DNA of 5,821 nt from a candidate division WWE3 bacterium (GTDB lineage Bacteria; Patescibacteriota; WWE3; UBA101185; UBA10185). The notes beneath the pieces are model-generated. The model had not been told where the DNA came from, ran no database searches, and worked only from the letters and a program-made list of their open reading frames with translations. Shown here piece by piece: positions 5,638-5,821 of this stretch. Positions within the stretch are counted from its first letter, which is position 1; every line of letters begins with the position of its first letter. Made by a program: the position numbers and the translations under genes. The DNA is taken from positions 1-5,821 of the forward strand of contig PXDX01000023.1 in assembly GCA_003564915.1 (NCBI GenBank), written 5' to 3'.

Positions 5638-5808
5638 TTGGACATCTTAGTATCAAATAAGTGACTTCAAAAGAACGTAAGTTCCAGCCCCAATAGAATG
5701 TAATTATTGCAACTTGGATATACAAGCTTTCTTGTGTAAATATAGGGTATCGCATGCCTCCCCTGACATTGATTGTTATTTATAACCATATAGTATAATA
5801 GTCATAAT
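5638..5808. promoter_or_regulatory. Leader and probable divergent promoter region upstream of dprA
   Basis: This AT-rich stretch has no convincing gene. On the minus strand a possible promoter is TTATGA (5802-5807), a 17-base spacer and TATAAA (5779-5784), giving a dprA leader of about 130 bases. On the plus strand TATAAT lies at 5794-5799. A small dyad (ACAAG, CTTT, CTTGT at 5722-5735) sits in the dprA leader and could be an operator or hairpin. A strong GGGGAGG (minus, 5757-5763) is only one base from an ATG at 5755, too close for normal use. The promoter assignments are weak. Confidence 0.35.
5794..5799 (+). promoter_or_regulatory. Possible -10 element for a divergent plus-strand gene
   Basis: A perfect TATAAT on the plus strand lies nine bases before an ATG at 5809. 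Upstream -35 candidates are TTGTTA (15-base spacer) or TTGATT (19-base spacer), neither ideal. If it is real, the transcript would be nearly leaderless. Confidence 0.25.
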
Positions 5809-5821
5809 ATGAAAAACGATA
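5809..5821 (+). CDS. Possible start of a divergent gene, cut by the window edge
   Basis: An ATG at 5809 followed by AAA AAC GAT (Met-Lys-Asn-Asp) runs into the right edge. A TATAAT lies upstream and the local base composition is promoter-like, but only four codons are visible and there is no Shine-Dalgarno. Nothing can be said about function; this may not be a gene. Confidence 0.18.

Noticed and set aside
5540..5755. 71-codon minus-strand frame overlapping the start of dprA, with GGGGAGG just upstream.
   Set aside because: It is out of frame with dprA, overlaps its conserved N terminus, resembles no SAM domain or other family I know, and its Shine-Dalgarno-like sequence is only one base from the ATG.

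Overview
The window is a natural-transformation (competence) locus read almost entirely on the minus strand. In order of transcription it holds dprA (5637 to 4768), comM/yifB (4778 to 3252), a small ArsR-family regulator (3194 to 2898), comEA (2613 to 1888), the membrane-channel part of comEC (1886 to 696), and a separate ComEC-type metallo-beta-lactamase gene. That last gene starts at 699 and runs off the left edge. It is an open frame of 233 codons with no stop in the window.

The organism is probably a member of the Candidate Phyla Radiation (Patescibacteria), or failing that a Gram-positive-like lineage. The reasons are a ComEA with a membrane anchor, SLBB domain and helix-hairpin-helix domain, the comEA-comEC order without comEB, a reduced and split ComEC, tightly overlapping genes, weak or absent Shine-Dalgarno sequences, and moderately low GC content. 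TGA is a normal stop here (comEC ends in TGA), so recoded Gracilibacteria or Absconditabacteria are unlikely. This assignment rests on gene content only.

The gene set follows the path of incoming DNA. ComEA binds double-stranded DNA outside the membrane. The metallo-beta-lactamase protein is the likely strand-degrading nuclease. The ComEC channel passes single-stranded DNA inward. DprA protects that DNA and loads RecA, and ComM is a helicase that extends heteroduplex during recombination. No type IV pilus, ComF or RecA gene is in the window.

The most unusual DNA is non-coding. The 57-base comM-arsR gap holds a perfect TATAAT inside a perfect 6-5-6 palindrome, which looks like an autoregulatory operator. 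The 284-base arsR-comEA gap holds a related palindrome, two identical 18-bp direct repeats 71 bp apart, and between those repeats a convergent pair of DnaA-box-like 9-mers, one of them an exact TTATCCACA. Together these look like a dedicated control region for the uptake genes. The right end (5638-5821) is an AT-rich probable divergent promoter region, possibly with the first codons of a plus-strand gene.
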